Notes under the pieces: model-generated
Seen by the model: the letters and a program-made list of their open reading frames with translations, nothing else
What the model was told of the DNA's origin: nothing
The model's database searches: none
Part shown: positions 37,406-48,415 of the stretch, in pieces
Position numbering within the stretch: the stretch's first letter is position 1
How the letters are laid out: each line of letters opens with the position of its first letter
Assembly (NCBI RefSeq): GCF_000283155.1
Contig: NW_004454178.1
Coordinates: 8,227,338 to 8,291,337, forward strand
Reading direction: 5' to 3'
DNA length: 64,000 bases
Source: Ceratotherium simum simum
Taxonomy: Eukaryota; Chordata; Mammalia; Perissodactyla; Rhinocerotidae
Position numbers and translations under genes: made by a program

Positions 37406-37486
37406 CAGCCAACCAAGAGAGCCAAGGCCATGTGAGCAGGGGCTGTGCAGTCTGCAGAGGGGCTGGAAGCCCCTGGTCCCACCTAC

Positions 37487-37603
37487 CCTCCATGCCGTCA
37501 TCTCGAGGCCCATTGAAGTTGTCGTAGGAATCCCAGCGGATGAGGGGGTCGGAGGTGTTATAGTCCACTGACACGCTCGGCCCATTCTCCAGGTGTTCCA
37601 TGC
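37487..37603 (-). CDS. TNS1: TNS1 exon, post-C2 linker start (residues 313-352)
   Basis: A 117-nt exon encodes [38 protein letters not shown] and one base of Glu352. The VDYNT(S/T)DP(L/A)(I/V)RWDSY block is shared by all tensins just after the C2 domain. The acceptor is tcctcttag and the donor is GAGG|gtaggt. It precedes the 31.5-kb intron. In phase it can splice either to the large exon at 5977 (usual product) or to the candidate last exon at 26109. Confidence 0.97.
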
Positions 37604-38224
37604 CTAAGAGGAGCAGGAGAGGGCAGGAGGACCGTGAGCAGAAAGAAAAAATAGCCCAGCAGCTGGAAAAACAGAGGAAGTCAACAGGCTCTCCAATGAT
37701 GCTCCCCAAGGGACTTCTTGTTTTCTTGACCATGGCGGGGCGGACCCAGTGGCTTAAGTTGGACAGAGAACCCAGGGCTCTGGTTTCTTGCATTCTCGAA
37801 AAGCCTCATACCAGGTCATGGGGTTAAATCAGGTCAGGGCACTGAGGAGTAAAGATACCCCTAGAGGAAAGCTGGGGGACCCCCTGGCTGGGTGTCTGCC
37901 TCCTTCTCGTGTGTCCTGGGGCCCCTAGGGCAATGCCAAAAGACCAGAGAGTGTGCCCCTGGAGTCGGGGGAGAGTGGGAAAGGCTGGTGATGGGCTACA
38001 TGGCATCAGGGACAGCAGGCAAATCAGAGCCTTGACACCAAGAGGACCCAGGTCATCCCAGCCATCCCCCTGGCCCCCACCTAACATGCTCTCCACTCCA
38101 GGCAGAATCTGAGGGAGGCAGAGTCTCTCCCACATACCCAGAGAGAGCACAGGATGAAGACACAAGCTGCCAGTCAGTCCTTCCGGGCGAGTCACCTTCC
38201 TGACCTGGCAGTCCTTCCTTTAGT

Positions 38225-38420
38225 CTATCCGGAGTCCCTCTATCTGTAACCTAACTTCATCTCCCCCCATTCTGTTCTCAAAAAAGATGGAGAACAACTG
38301 CTCTCCACATATAACCAGTCTAAAGGCCTGAAGGCTATTATTCAATTGGCCTTCTCCTCTTCAGGTCGAATCACCTCAGTCCTCATAAATATTTATCGTC
38401 CATCCAGCATGGTTGAGTGT
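38225..38420 (+). repeat. CR1/L3-like LINE remnant
   Basis: ccattctgttctcaaaaaag, atggagaacaactgctctcc and ggccttctcctcttcagg resemble the L3/CR1 3' end. Confidence 0.45.
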
Positions 38421-38738
38421 CCCCTCGGCCACTCCCTCCATCCACCATGGCCCTCAGTCTCTGAATATAATAGGATGATGACCTAATGGGATCAGAACAC
38501 TTTATCCAACCCAGCGCCTCTGGGTCTGCTTTCTTATTTTTATTATCCAGAGATTAAGTCACTGGTTCCCATTTAGCTGGGGGTCCACTATGATACTCAG
38601 ATCCTTCACTTCTTGTCTGCCTCTCAAGGTAACTTGATAATTGTAGAGCAGACCAGTGGGAGAGTGGCGGGGGTGGCGTGGGGTCAGGTCAGGATGGAAG
38701 GAAGGGGGCAGAAGAATGAATTCTAACTCGGCTGATAC

Positions 38739-38804
38739 CTTGAATTTTCTCTGGTCCATAAGAAAATACAAATTCCACTTTGCCATATTCTGGAAATCGA
38801 TCAT
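38739..38804 (-). CDS. TNS1: TNS1 exon, C2 domain end (residues 291-313)
   Basis: A 66-nt exon encodes [20 protein letters not shown] and Gln, with split codons at Asp291 and Gly313. It is AT-rich compared with the other exons. KVEFVFS is the final C2 beta strand. The acceptor has a long pyrimidine tract (tctttttttcag) and the donor is AAG|gtatca. Confidence 0.97.
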
Positions 38805-39649
38805 CTGAAAAAAGAGAAAGAAAGACAAAAATGGGCAATTAATTCCCAAAAGGGACTCCGCAAAAAGTTTTCTTCTAGAAAAGATTAAAGTAACGTATGT
38901 ATGCACACTCAATAATAAAATTATATATACATATACATATAACGAAATACGTCCTGCCCATCTTTAGCCCCAGTCCGACTTGCACGAGGTAACCATTTCT
39001 AACCATTTCTATTTCTCGTTCCACTAGCGGCTACCTCTAAACTCTAAATGACAGCCACTATTTTCATGCCACTATTTCTAGATAGACCAGTTTTAAGCAA
39101 TCTCCACTGATTCACTACTAGGAAGATGAATAATTTGGCTCCCTCATACTACTCTCACCCGCCACCTCCTTAAATCTAGTATTATTATTATCATCATCAT
39201 CACTTATTCTACTGATTACCTTTGAAACATTAAATACTAGAGTTAAGCCTCTATTTCTTGATCTGTCCATTTTCGATGGCGTCTCCTGACTCCGTCCATG
39301 TAAGAGGAGGAAATGTGTGCCCTTCCTTTCGCCTCTGCCTCTCACCAACCCCACCTTTATTTGGTCAGCTAGTCCTTTATTTTAGCTTGTTAAGACTGGT
39401 AACATTTACAGTCTATTCTGTAATTACAACAGCATCTTCTGCTTTTGCCCTCCTGGCTCCAGTGCAGGGAAAGCTCATCGCAGAAACATCCTTCTCCTGC
39501 ACAATCCAGACTGCACTGCGGGAATCAGGCCCTTTCTCCTCCGAGCCCCAGCCCCACTCTCTGCTCTCTGCCTGAGCCCAGTCTGGACACAGATCACCAT
39601 CCACTGCTTGTAGGAAGAGAAGTCGCAGTAGGGATGGTGTCTGCTCCCT

Positions 39650-39828
39650 GATGAGTGCCACTGTGCATGTCTCCATTACTGTGGCCATCAGTCCACAGTC
39701 TCATGTTTGTGTGTCTCTTTCTCCCACGAGACTGTGAGCTCCCTCAGGGGAGGGCCTGACTTCTTTCCCTTTGTATCCCCAGGGTCTAGCCCATGCTTGG
39801 CACATACAGACATACAAGCAATGCTTGG
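39650..39828 (+). repeat. L2 LINE 3' end
   Basis: cgagactgtgagctccctca, ggggagggcctgacttcttt and gcttggcacatacagac fit L2; the GGAT array begins exactly at its tail. Confidence 0.72.
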
Positions 39829-40400
39829 TGAATGGATGAATGGATGGATTTGGATGGGTGGGTGGGTGAATGGGTAAATGAGCGGATGGGTGGGTGGGTG
39901 GGTGGGTGGATGGACGGATGGACGGATGGATGGACAGATGGATGGATGGGAGGATGAATGGATAGATGAATAGATGCATGGATGGGTGGGTGGGTAAATG
40001 GGTGAATGAGTGGGTGGGTGGGTGGGTGGGTGGGTGGATGGATGGATGGGAGGATGAATAGATGCATGGATGGGTGGGTGGGTAAATGGGTGAATGAGTG
40101 GATGGGTGGGTGGGTGGATGGATGGATGGATGGGAGGATGAATGGACGGATGAATAGATGCATGGATGAACAGGTGGGTGGGTGGGTGGGTGGATGGATG
40201 GATGGAAAGATGGATGGAAGAATGAATGGATTTGGATGGGCAGGTGGGCAAATAAGTGGGTGAGTGGACAGATGGATGGGTAGATGGATGGATGGATCTG
40301 GAAGGGTGGGTGGATGGATGGATGGATGGACAGATAGATGGATAGATGGATGGATCTGGATGGGTGGGTGGATGGATGGATGGATGGATGGATGGATGTG
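39829..40400. repeat. GGAT/GGTG tandem array
   Basis: About 570 bp of imperfect tetranucleotide units (ggat, ggtg, gaat, gaca) in higher-order blocks, for example atggatgggtgggtgggtaa repeated near 39978 and 40066. It sits in the intron between exons 9 and 10, about 205 bp from exon 9. Long open frames across it are artefacts of the periodicity. Confidence 0.95.
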
Positions 40401-40605
40401 GATATGTCTCGGGCCTGAATGTGATTCACATAAAACCTCAAATGAATAGAGAAAAGAAGCAAAGGGAGACACCCCCCTAACCACCTCCCCTTCCCTCAGA
40501 AAATGGTTCCCTCTCCAGTGCTGCCATAGCCCCTGCATTATTGCTCTTCCACCCTGTGGTATAATTATTCCCTGCTAGGTCTTCCCCTGCTCTCAAAGAG
40601 CCCAC

Positions 40606-40735
40606 CTTTGAAGGCATCATCAAGGTCCTCCTTCCCGAAGACCACCCCCAGGTCGTGGATGGCGCAGGTGTGGAACTGCACGCGGAAGATGACGTCTCGG
40701 GCTGGGCTCCGGAACTTCTTGTGGTAACACTTCAG
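40606..40735 (-). CDS. TNS1: TNS1 exon, C2 domain (residues 248-291)
   Basis: A 130-nt exon encodes [40 protein letters not shown] and AFK, plus one base of Asp291. It is rich in the FRVQFHT core strand conserved in tensins, PTEN, auxilin and GAK. The acceptor is caaccag and the donor is AAAG|gtggg. It lies only about 205 bp from a long GGAT-type repeat array in the downstream intron, which is unusual spacing for a coding exon. Confidence 0.98.
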
Positions 40736-41310
40736 CTGGTTGGAGGAAAGCAGAGCCCATCAGGGGCCAGGGGACGAGAAATCAGGTCCCAGGGAGCCTC
40801 CTTATCAGCTCCAGGACTGGGCCCCCAAGGCTCACCCGACCCCAGTGAGGGAGAGGTCACAACACCAACCAGGATCTCAGAGCTCTCCGGGGAAAATTCT
40901 AGAAGAGCAGAGAGTTGGAAGCCAGTCTTGCCCTATGGGGACAAAACTGTCCTCCCAAGAAGTTCCCGCCCACAGGTTGCAATGGGAAAAGTAGGAGTGG
41001 ATGTAAATTGCAGGAGGAAGGCCTGAAGTTAGAATGGAGGGAGTCCTTGTCACCAACAGGAGGCCAGAGCTCACACTGAGAGATAATTCCCAGGAGATGT
41101 TCCAGAACAAGACACAAGCCCATGGGAAGGGATGTCCTACTCCGAAGCGGGGGAATAGACAAGGCTTGTCGGAGGCTGGAAGGCCTAGCAGGAACCCTGA
41201 GAGCCTACGACCCCAAGACCACCAGCAATGATGGTCTTGAGAGGCAGGAGGAGAGAAGGGAGAACAAATAAATGGGGAGAAGGGGGCTTGAGACAGAGGG
41301 GGGCACTCAC

Positions 41311-41386
41311 CAAGATGTCTCCCTTCAAGAGCAGCCCAGGCTCGATGGTGATGCAGATGCTGGTCTGGCTGTCTCCTTGGACGTTG
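41311..41386 (-). CDS. TNS1: TNS1 exon, C2 domain (residues 222-247)
   Basis: A 76-nt exon completes Tyr222 and encodes [20 protein letters not shown] and KGDIL. It ends in phase 0 at donor TTG|gtgagt; the acceptor is ctccacag. The EP(G/A)xLLKGD segment is a conserved C2-domain strand. Val-Gln at 224-225 replaces the Ile-Pro I expect from human tensin-1, a plausible species difference. Confidence 0.97.
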
Positions 41387-41604
41387 CTGTGGAGACAGGC
41401 AGGCAGAGGGACAGGGGGCTGCTGAGAGGGGCGGGCAGTGCGCTTTCCCCCTGCTGCCCCTCTGCCACGGGGCTACTGAGAAAGCTCGCCGACGCCATCC
41501 CACAGCCTTCTCCTAGAAGAGGTTCTAGGCAGCACCCCACCCCCCCTCCGCCCCTGGTCCTCAGCCTCCGCACCCCTGGCCTGTCACTCCCGTGGAATAC
41601 CTAC

Positions 41605-41665
41605 TAGATGCCAGACGTGTAAACAGGCTGCATGGCCTGGTAGATCCGAAGAAACGGCCGACACC
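41605..41665 (-). CDS. TNS1: TNS1 exon, C2 domain (residues 202-222)
   Basis: A 61-nt exon encodes CRPFLRIYQAMQPVYTSGI plus two bases of Tyr222. The donor is TA|gtaggt. If this intron were retained, an in-frame TAG would follow at once, so the splice is required. The sequence is essentially identical across tensin-1 and tensin-3 and forms part of the C2 core. The acceptor is cccttacag. Confidence 0.97.
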
Positions 41666-42067
41666 CTGTAAGGGAGGGGTGGTGTTAGCTAAGACAGCAG
41701 AAACAGGGCGAGGAGGAAGGGGGCGAGGAGGGGGCGAGGGAGGACTGGAGGAGGAGAGGGAGGAAGAGGGAGGAGGAAGAGAAGAACGAGAAACAGACGA
41801 AGGAGAAATGGAAAAAGAAAGAGGAAGGAATACCAGCTTTTCATCTGAAAGGCATTTTGAGTTTACAAAAACCCTGTCACATCCAACACCTGTGCCAGCA
41901 GGCAGTGCAGGAACCAAACACACTTTGCAAATGAATAGATGCGCTCAGGGAAGGCTCACGAGGGGGTGCAGTTGAGACTCCAATCCAAGCCTCCATTTCC
42001 ACCACCCAAGGCTGCCTCCTGAGAGAAGGAGACGGAAGCCAGAAGAGGAGGGAAGCCCGGCAGGTAC

Positions 42068-42180
42068 CTCCTTTAGACTCGAAGTTGGGGATGCCGTGCA
42101 TGATCACGTGGTGCAGAAACAAGGGCTTGTTGTTCATTTTGATGGAGCCGGAGAGCAGGCCGCTGAAGTAATGCACGTAC
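42068..42180 (-). CDS. TNS1: TNS1 exon, phosphatase-C2 junction (residues 164-202)
   Basis: A 113-nt exon encodes [37 protein letters not shown] and the first base of Gly202. [16 protein letters not shown] marks the start of the tensin C2 domain, a membrane- or protein-docking beta sandwich packed on the phosphatase fold. The acceptor is cctgctccag and the donor is GAG|gtacct. The preceding 3.7-kb intron (42181-45849) holds only repeats that I can identify. Confidence 0.98.
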
Positions 42181-44274
42181 CTGGAGCAGGAAGGGGGGTG
42201 GCTTCAGCCAGGGGGCCTGCACTAGAGCAGAGCCATCCCGTTCTCTTTCCCCCAGAACATTGCCCGAGGTCGCCCCGCCTGGCCCTCCACCACCACCCCC
42301 ATGCCTCCTGGCGGCTGGGGTCTCCTCCCTTGCTGCCCCGAGCCCCAGGTAGGGAGGGAGAGCAGGTACCATTACACCTGGAGCTGGGTGAAGCCAAACT
42401 CCCCGCTCAGGGTCCTCCTGCGCCCCCTGGTGGTCAACACGAGCATCTCTTTCCTGCTTCACTCCCAGCTGGAGAATCTCCGCTGGACCAAAATTCCTCC
42501 CATACATCCCCTACAGGCCTCCTTCAGCGGCTTGCTACTACACAAGCCAAGCTGACCAACCATCAGACAGCCCGACACCCTTACAGCGAGCCCGAACCGC
42601 TTATTACCCACAGGTCCCCACTCTGCCCCCACAGACCCACTAGCCACATGACAGGCCAGCAAATAGTAAGAGCTTAATAATTACAGTCCTTCACTTTTTT
42701 ATATCACGCTGAAGTATATGAATTCCCTCTATTTCATTTCATCTGGTACTAGAGGACAGCTAACTTCCCATTCCTATCCCTAGGGTCAACATCCTCCAAT
42801 TCTTTTAACAAAGATCCTGTTGGAAGAACTCAAGGGTTAACCCATCTCCACTCCTTCTGGAAAAGAGGGAAAATCGGGCCCAGAAAGGGTCGTTGGCCTT
42901 CCAAAGACAGCAAGAACACACAACGCTGGGAGCGGTTGGGGAGAGAAGGGAAGGAGTCTGAACTCCAATGCATCTGCCAGAACGAGGCCAATCCTTTTGC
43001 CATCAATTGGTCAGCATTTCCTCCTTTACTGGGCAGAGGACGCCAGGCTGGGGCAGCTGGACCAAACAGAACGCATCCTGAGATTCATGGGAGCCTAAGG
43101 GGCTCTTTGACGGGGTGAGACCAATACCCGCATGACCATGACAGCGGTCCCTTCCTCTCTCTGGGCTCCGTGGCCCGCCTCCAGGCCTGTGGGCCTCTGG
43201 CCCTGGGCCGGGACGGGGGCACCTTGGACTACCCAAGCAAGATAATCTGATGGGCAGCGTCAGCTCCTACTCAGGCCCCTGCCCACCCCCAGCCCCATTA
43301 CTCAAACCGGAAACCTGGAATGGCGGGTTCCTATCAGGCCTTCTGATCGTGCCAACAGGATGTGTCTGTGTGCTGGGGACAATGAGTCCGGGGGTAGGGT
43401 GACAATGAATGGGGGAGCTGCGGGCAAAGCCCCTCCCTCCCTGCCCTCCTCTCCTCCACTGCTCCATTCTCTGCAAACGACACTGACGAGAAGGCGGGAA
43501 AGGGGCGAAAACACACAATAAACGCATGGCTGCACCTTCACATTTGGGCACGGAAGAACTACCCGCCCATAAGCAGATGCGGCTGCAGATGTGGGGGCAA
43601 GGCCAACACAACGCACGTGAACACACACACACACCCCGACTGCAGCCACTGAGCATGTGGGGTCCCTGAATAGTCCCATTCCTGAGAGGTGACATTGCCC
43701 CCCATTCCCAGGCTCTCAGCTTTGGAGACGAGCCTGCTCTGCCCGCTCTCTCCAAGCCACGTTGTGCCACCGTGACATCACGCTCCTCTATCTGGATCCC
43801 GTATCCCTCAAGGTCAAGGGCCAGACCCCTGACCAAGGCCACCAGCCACATGCAGCAAGCCAGGTACTGACAAGGGGGTGTTTGAGTGACGGCTCTTTCC
43901 TCCCTGAGACTTCCTCCCTGGGAAGACTCTCATGATCCACAGCTGCCGTGTCCGGTGGCCTCACCAGAATTTTCTGCACATAAGGATATCCCATTTCTGA
44001 TCACTGACCCAGAGGCCGGCTACCAGCCGTCTCCTGCCAACTGTAAGGCTCTGGGTTGCCTGAGGACTCCCTTCTGCTTGGGTTTCCTGCTACAATGGCG
44101 GAAATGGCCCCTGTGGTGCCAGCACACTTCTAGCAAGGCAAGCAAGGCGGAGGTGACGGGGTGTGAGTCGAGGACCTCCAGCACAGAGAGTCTGGAAAGC
44201 CCCAGGCTCTGCAGCTAAGGGGTCCTGCTGGCCCAGTCAGGGTTCTAGGGGCTGGAAAAGACAGCAGGATGCTT

Positions 44275-44500
44275 CGGTTTCCAGCCTGTGTACTTGCTGT
44301 TCCCTCTGCTGGACCCTTTACCCCAGACCTCCCCCCATGCTTCCTTCCCTTCTCAGACCTCACGTCACCTTCTCAGAAGCTCAATCCCTTTGAAGCATCC
44401 TCTCACGCCCACCCCATCACTCTAGCGCACCGCGTTCTGTTGGGTTTTTCCCTCCAGAGCACCCTTCACATCTGAAATGACCTTGATGCTGTGCCCTTGG
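44275..44500 (+). repeat. L2-like LINE fragment
   Basis: gtgtacttgctgttccctct, gctggaccctttaccccaga and acgtcaccttctcagaagc fit an old LINE 3' region. Confidence 0.5.
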
Positions 44501-44614
44501 GTATCAGCCAGTACAAGGGAGGCTCCATGAGATCGTGTCTGAGAGACTCACGCTGCAGCCACAGGCACAGAGCAGGGGGAGCTGTCACAGACAGGCGTGT
44601 CACCCACAGCTCCG

Positions 44615-44650
44615 GCCACACAAACACACGCACACACACACACACACAGG
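44615..44650. repeat. (CA)n microsatellite
   Basis: acacaaacacacgcacacac and following CA units; a shorter (CA)n lies at about 43621-43635. Confidence 0.93.
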
Positions 44651-44879
44651 AGCTGGGCCTGAGCCCCACTCTCCAGTTCTTCACTCTGGGCCCAGGTTCC
44701 CACCATCCATCTCCCACTCCCCCCAGCCTCCCCCAGACCCACCTGGCCCTGCCACTACCCGTGGCTTCCTGTGATCAGACACTATGACACAGCACATCAC
44801 CCGCAGAGCAGAATCTGGGGCAGCTGTCAGGACGGTGGGCAGCACAGCGTGGGGACACTGCCCTGGCCCGAGTTACAGG

Positions 44880-45005
44880 CCCCCAGACACATTCTAGCTC
44901 TGTCACTACCCGCTGGGGACTCTGGCCATGTTGCGTGCCCTCCCTAGGCTCGGGCTTCTCATCTGTAGAAGGGGCATGCCCTGGATCGTATAGGGTAGCT
45001 CATCA
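44880..45005 (+). repeat. MIR SINE fragment
   Basis: cattctagctctgtcactac, gggcttctcatctgtagaag and ggggcatgccctggatcg fit MIR. Confidence 0.7.
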
Positions 45006-45014
45006 TTATTCAGC

Positions 45015-45305
45015 TTTGGGCTCCAATTCCCCTCCTCTGAGGGGTATTCCCTGACCGCCCTCATTAAAGTCGCCCGTTCCCTCCCCTCAGCTCTCGTCTC
45101 TGCAGGGCTCTGTTCTCTTTCTCTCCCGCACGAATCGTCATTTGAAATTGTCTTGTTTGCACATCTACTTGTGTAATGTCCGTCTTTCTCGATGGAATAT
45201 CAGCTCACTAGGGGCAAAGGACTTTGTCCTGTGCAACCAGACATCTCCAGTGTTTGGAACGTGGTGGACTGCCTAAAATTTACTGAATGAATGAATGAAT
45301 GAATC
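45015..45305 (+). repeat. LINE 3' end with (GAAT)n tail
   Basis: ggtattccctgaccgccctc, gatggaatatcagctcacta, ggggcaaaggactttgtcct and tactgaatgaatgaatgaat form a LINE 3' end with a short tetranucleotide tail. Confidence 0.75.
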
Positions 45306-45849
45306 CATCCCTGCCCTGCTTTCTGCCCGGCTGCCGTGGACTCCAACGGGAGCATGTGGTTGAGAGCCCTGGGTGACATTTTTAAAACTCTCCCAGCAGA
45401 AGGGGACCCTAATCGAGAGCGTCTGTGACCTCCCTGGGGCCGGCAGCAGTGACAGAGCCGTCACTGTCTCTGACAGAGACAGACAGAGCCGACGAGCTCC
45501 TGTGGGCTGGTCCAAGCGCTGAAGCAATCCTGCTGCCAAGACCAAGAATGGCACTGCCCTCTTAGACAAGTGACCTTCTTGTGCCCAGACTGATGCATCT
45601 CCCACCGATGGCCCCGCTGCTCTCCTCACCGGCCTCAGGAGCCAACTGCTGTGCCCCCCTGTGGGGACACACAGCTGCCCACAGGCTCACCCGTGTCCCT
45701 GAGCTCACACCACTCCAGGCTGGCGCCTGAACACGCATGCTCAGTACACCCCCGCCTAGGCACGCTGTTCCCTCCTTCATGGGCACGCAAGGCTGGTCCC
45801 CAGGTACAGCGAGCAGGCACACACTGGGCCAAGGGCCCCGGAGACCCAC

Positions 45850-45933
45850 CTTCTCTGGGACGGCTGACCAATGGGCACAATCTTATCCTCATAGAACCGC
45901 TTCATGGCAAACCGGTCCAGGGCCTGGTTGGCA
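45850..45933 (-). CDS. TNS1: TNS1 exon, phosphatase domain end (residues 136-164)
   Basis: An 84-nt exon encodes [18 protein letters not shown] followed by VPIGQPSQR, with split codons at both ends (Ser136 and Arg164). It corresponds to the last helices of the tensin-type phosphatase fold; QPSQ(R/K)RY is the family's conserved link toward the C2 domain. The acceptor is tctccccacag and the donor is AAG|gtgggt. Confidence 0.97.
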
Positions 45934-46094
45934 CTGTGGGGAGAGACAGGTGGTCAGAGGAGCCAACTGCCTCATCCACGAGCCCTTTGTTCCCCCATCC
46001 CTGCTCCTCCAGACCTGCAGAGCCCTCCAGCCACCCTGTGCTGAGCAGCTGTCAGGAAAGGAGTGCCCCCATCATCCCTCCACCCGGTGTGCTA

Positions 46095-46325
46095 CAGTGC
46101 TCAGCACGGGGGCTCCGGAGCCAGACAGCCCGGGAGCCCATCTCAAGGCTACCACCTACTTATTAGGCCCCCGCCTTGAGGCCGGTTACTTAATCTTTCT
46201 GAACCTGATTTTCCTTTCCTGTCAAATGGGGTGATAATCGCGCCTTCCTCGAAGCTTGTTATGGTGGTCAAGAGAGACAGAATGTAAAAGCAGTCTGGCA
46301 CGTGTGGGCACACAGTAGGTGCACG
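46095..46325 (+). repeat. MIR SINE
   Basis: ggctccggagccagacagcc, ggccggttacttaatctttc and ggcacgtgtgggcacacagt give a near full-length MIR. Confidence 0.93.
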
Positions 46326-46429
46326 GGAAGTGCTCACCAGGAAGTAAAGAGGAGGCTGCGGTGGGTTTCTTAAAGTCATAAAACCGCCATCCTACTGGCA
46401 AGCCCTCCGCAGAACATTCTACCCATCCT

Positions 46430-46965
46430 CAAAGGCGGGATCATTTTAAAACGGAGAGATAGATTACGTGGCTCCTCCATTCCTGACTCTCCACAGATGT
46501 CCCATCACTCTTAGAATCAACTCCAATGTCCTTATCATGGCCTACGAGGCCCCCTGGGCTCTGCCTCCTTCCAGCCTCACTTTCTACTCTTCGTCCCCCG
46601 ACTCACTGGGCTCTGAACACGCCAGCCCCTCGCGTTCCCACTGCAAACCTTTGTTCTTCTTCTCTCCGCCTGGAAGGTTCCCTTCCCAACTTTATATGAC
46701 TCAGCCCTTCCCGCCCTCCCTCCACTTAACTCCCATCTCTGCTCAAATATCACCTCCTCGAGAGGCCTCCTCTGATCACCCCTCGTCTCCATACTTTCCC
46801 AGGATGTATCACCCGCTCTTACTGGGGTCCTTGTCTACTTATTTAAAGTCCAGGAGGGCAGTGGCCCGGCTTTGCCCATGGCTGCCTTCCCAGCACCCAG
46901 AACAGCGCCCGGCACAGTGGCTGTCCCATAACCATTGCCAAATGACTCAACAAATGGACGGATGA
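46430..46965 (+). repeat. L2-type LINE 3' region
   Basis: actccaatgtccttatcatg, gcctacgaggccccctgggc, ctgctcaaatatcacctcct and agcacccagaacagcgcccg are in L2 order. Confidence 0.82.
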
Positions 46966-47481
46966 ACTCCTCTGCCTCTCTGCAAAATGGGATCAGAATG
47001 GGACTCATCCACCGGGTGTTTCCTATTCTTGCTCCAAAACACCCAAGTGGGAAGAGGGCCCTGCTGGCCAGAGGCACGGGCACGGATGAGATAGTTTCTA
47101 GATGGTTCTGCCAGACCCGGATCTGATCCAAGATTTCTTTCTGACTCCCTCCCTGCTCACCTAAGGAAACACAAGACAGTTTGGCAAGGGAAAGTGGCCC
47201 CAAGAAGCTGGCTGGATGGGGTGTCCATGACTGAGCCTGCCCCCAAGGGTGCCCCCAGCAGGTCCCCTGATAGAGGGATGGACTCTCTATCACTTCTGCC
47301 CTCCGTCCACAGGCTCCTGCCTCAGAGCTGTGGGCAGGCGCCTGCTCCTTTCCACGGGCTCCCCCACCTCGCATCCCTCTGTCTCTGTCCTCCCACCCCG
47401 AGGAAGGGAGAGCTGTGGGTGGATGGGGAGGGGGTCCCTGCTGTCATACTCAGAGAACAGGAGGCGCAGGGGCTCTCTTAC

Positions 47482-47546
47482 CTGGCAGAAATGTTGCTGT
47501 AGTGCATGTAAGCCGCGATGACGACACCTATCCTGCCTCGGTTTCC
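47482..47546 (-). CDS. TNS1: TNS1 exon, rest of P-loop (residues 115-136)
   Basis: A 65-nt exon encodes [20 protein letters not shown] and Ala135, ending two bases into Ser136. It completes the signature loop with Gly115-Asn-Arg-Gly-Arg119, so the loop keeps the phosphate-binding Arg although the preceding exon lacks Cys. Acceptor tctttcag and donor CAG|gtaaga are strong. The downstream exon supplies the third base of Ser136. Confidence 0.97.
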
Positions 47547-47988
47547 CTGAAAGAGCCCCAGCACACAAGAGCCTTTATTTCTAAGGCCGGCCTCCTGCCC
47601 CAGAGCCCACCCAGAAGCCTTGGAGGGAGGGGCAGGGGCTGGCGAGAGGGGGTGGTTCTAAGGGAGGACAGGAGGAGGGAGGGGGATGCAGGAGAGGGAA
47701 GGGGGTGGGGACTGAGTCTCAAAGAGAAGAAACACAGCTGATCACCCACTACACTTGAGGGAGCCACAGCTGGTACCCCCCACTTCTTGGGGGCCCCCCA
47801 CTTCTTGGGGGTCGCCCCCAGGACAGAATCTTTGTCTCCTAGAAAGGAGAATGTCTACAGCAGACTTACACACTCACACAATCCAGTGATACAGGCAGGT
47901 GTATAGGCTCACCCAAGGATACATTCATGCATGGGGGCACGCGCACGTGTGCACGCGCACACACACACACGCCCTGCAGCCCCCTGAC

Positions 47989-48111
47989 CTTGTTGTGTAG
48001 AACGACCACGTTGTGGGGGTCTGCGTTGAGCCAGGTGTCCACGGCCTTGCAGACACTGCAGATCTTCTCCAGGGCCGGGGTGTGGAGGTCAGGCCAGCCA
48101 AATTCCAGTAC
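47989..48111 (-). CDS. TNS1: TNS1 exon, phosphatase P-loop start (residues 74-114)
   Basis: A 123-nt, phase 0/0 exon runs from [19 protein letters not shown] to VVVLHNK. It contains the F-G-W-P-D-x-H-x-P-x-L segment shared with PTEN and auxilin, and ends in the first residues of the catalytic P-loop. In PTEN-type enzymes this reads His-Cys-Lys; here it is His112-Asn113-Lys114, so the nucleophilic Cys is absent. That Asn is characteristic of tensin-1 and predicts no conventional phosphatase chemistry. Splice sites are ccacag at the acceptor and AAG|gtcagg at the donor. Confidence 0.98.
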
Positions 48112-48279
48112 CTGTGGCCCAAGCCAAGAGGGAGAAGGGGCAGACGCCCTGGAGAGTCAACCAGGGCCGCGGGCAACACACATCCCACGTGCCAGCACTG
48201 GGCAGCTGGGCCTCAGTCCTGCCTGGCCCCTCAGTCTTGCTGGCAGCCAGGGTAAGGGAGGGTAAAGGACCCTAGCCCG

Positions 48280-48415
48280 GACCAGAGACCTGGGCCTGAG
48301 TCTCTGCTCTGACGATGACCAACTGTGGGGTCTCAGGCCAGTCACAGCCCCTCTCCCAGCCTCAGTTTCCTCCAAGCGTGTAAAACAAAGGCGTGAAGCT
48401 GACAATCCCAAGGTC
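48280..48415 (+). repeat. MIR SINE fragment
   Basis: cctgagtctctgctctgacg, tctcaggccagtcacagccc and cagcctcagtttcctccaag fit MIR. Confidence 0.8.

Larger units (their letters stand above)
5978..37486 (-). other. TNS1: 31.5-kb intron of TNS1
   Basis: This is the longest gap in the window, between the post-C2 exon and the large linker exon. It contains many MIR, L2, L1M, MER5, MER20 and MaLR copies, three ERE SINEs, the internal promoter candidate near 15 kb and the candidate alternative last exon at 26 kb. Repeat-poor stretches without recognised content include 8215-8850, 12200-16480, 17640-19090, 20270-21850, 24480-26730, 28860-30000, 30950-32130 and 35280-37130. Confidence 0.85.

Noticed and set aside
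37733..37770. gcggacccagtggcttaagt resembling an ERE head
   Set aside because: Only a short partial match, no body, tail or duplication.
39688..40538. Long minus-strand open frames rich in His-Pro-Ser-Ile (up to 253 codons)
   Set aside because: They are translations of the GGAT/GGTG array in all three frames; the periodicity avoids stops. Not genes.
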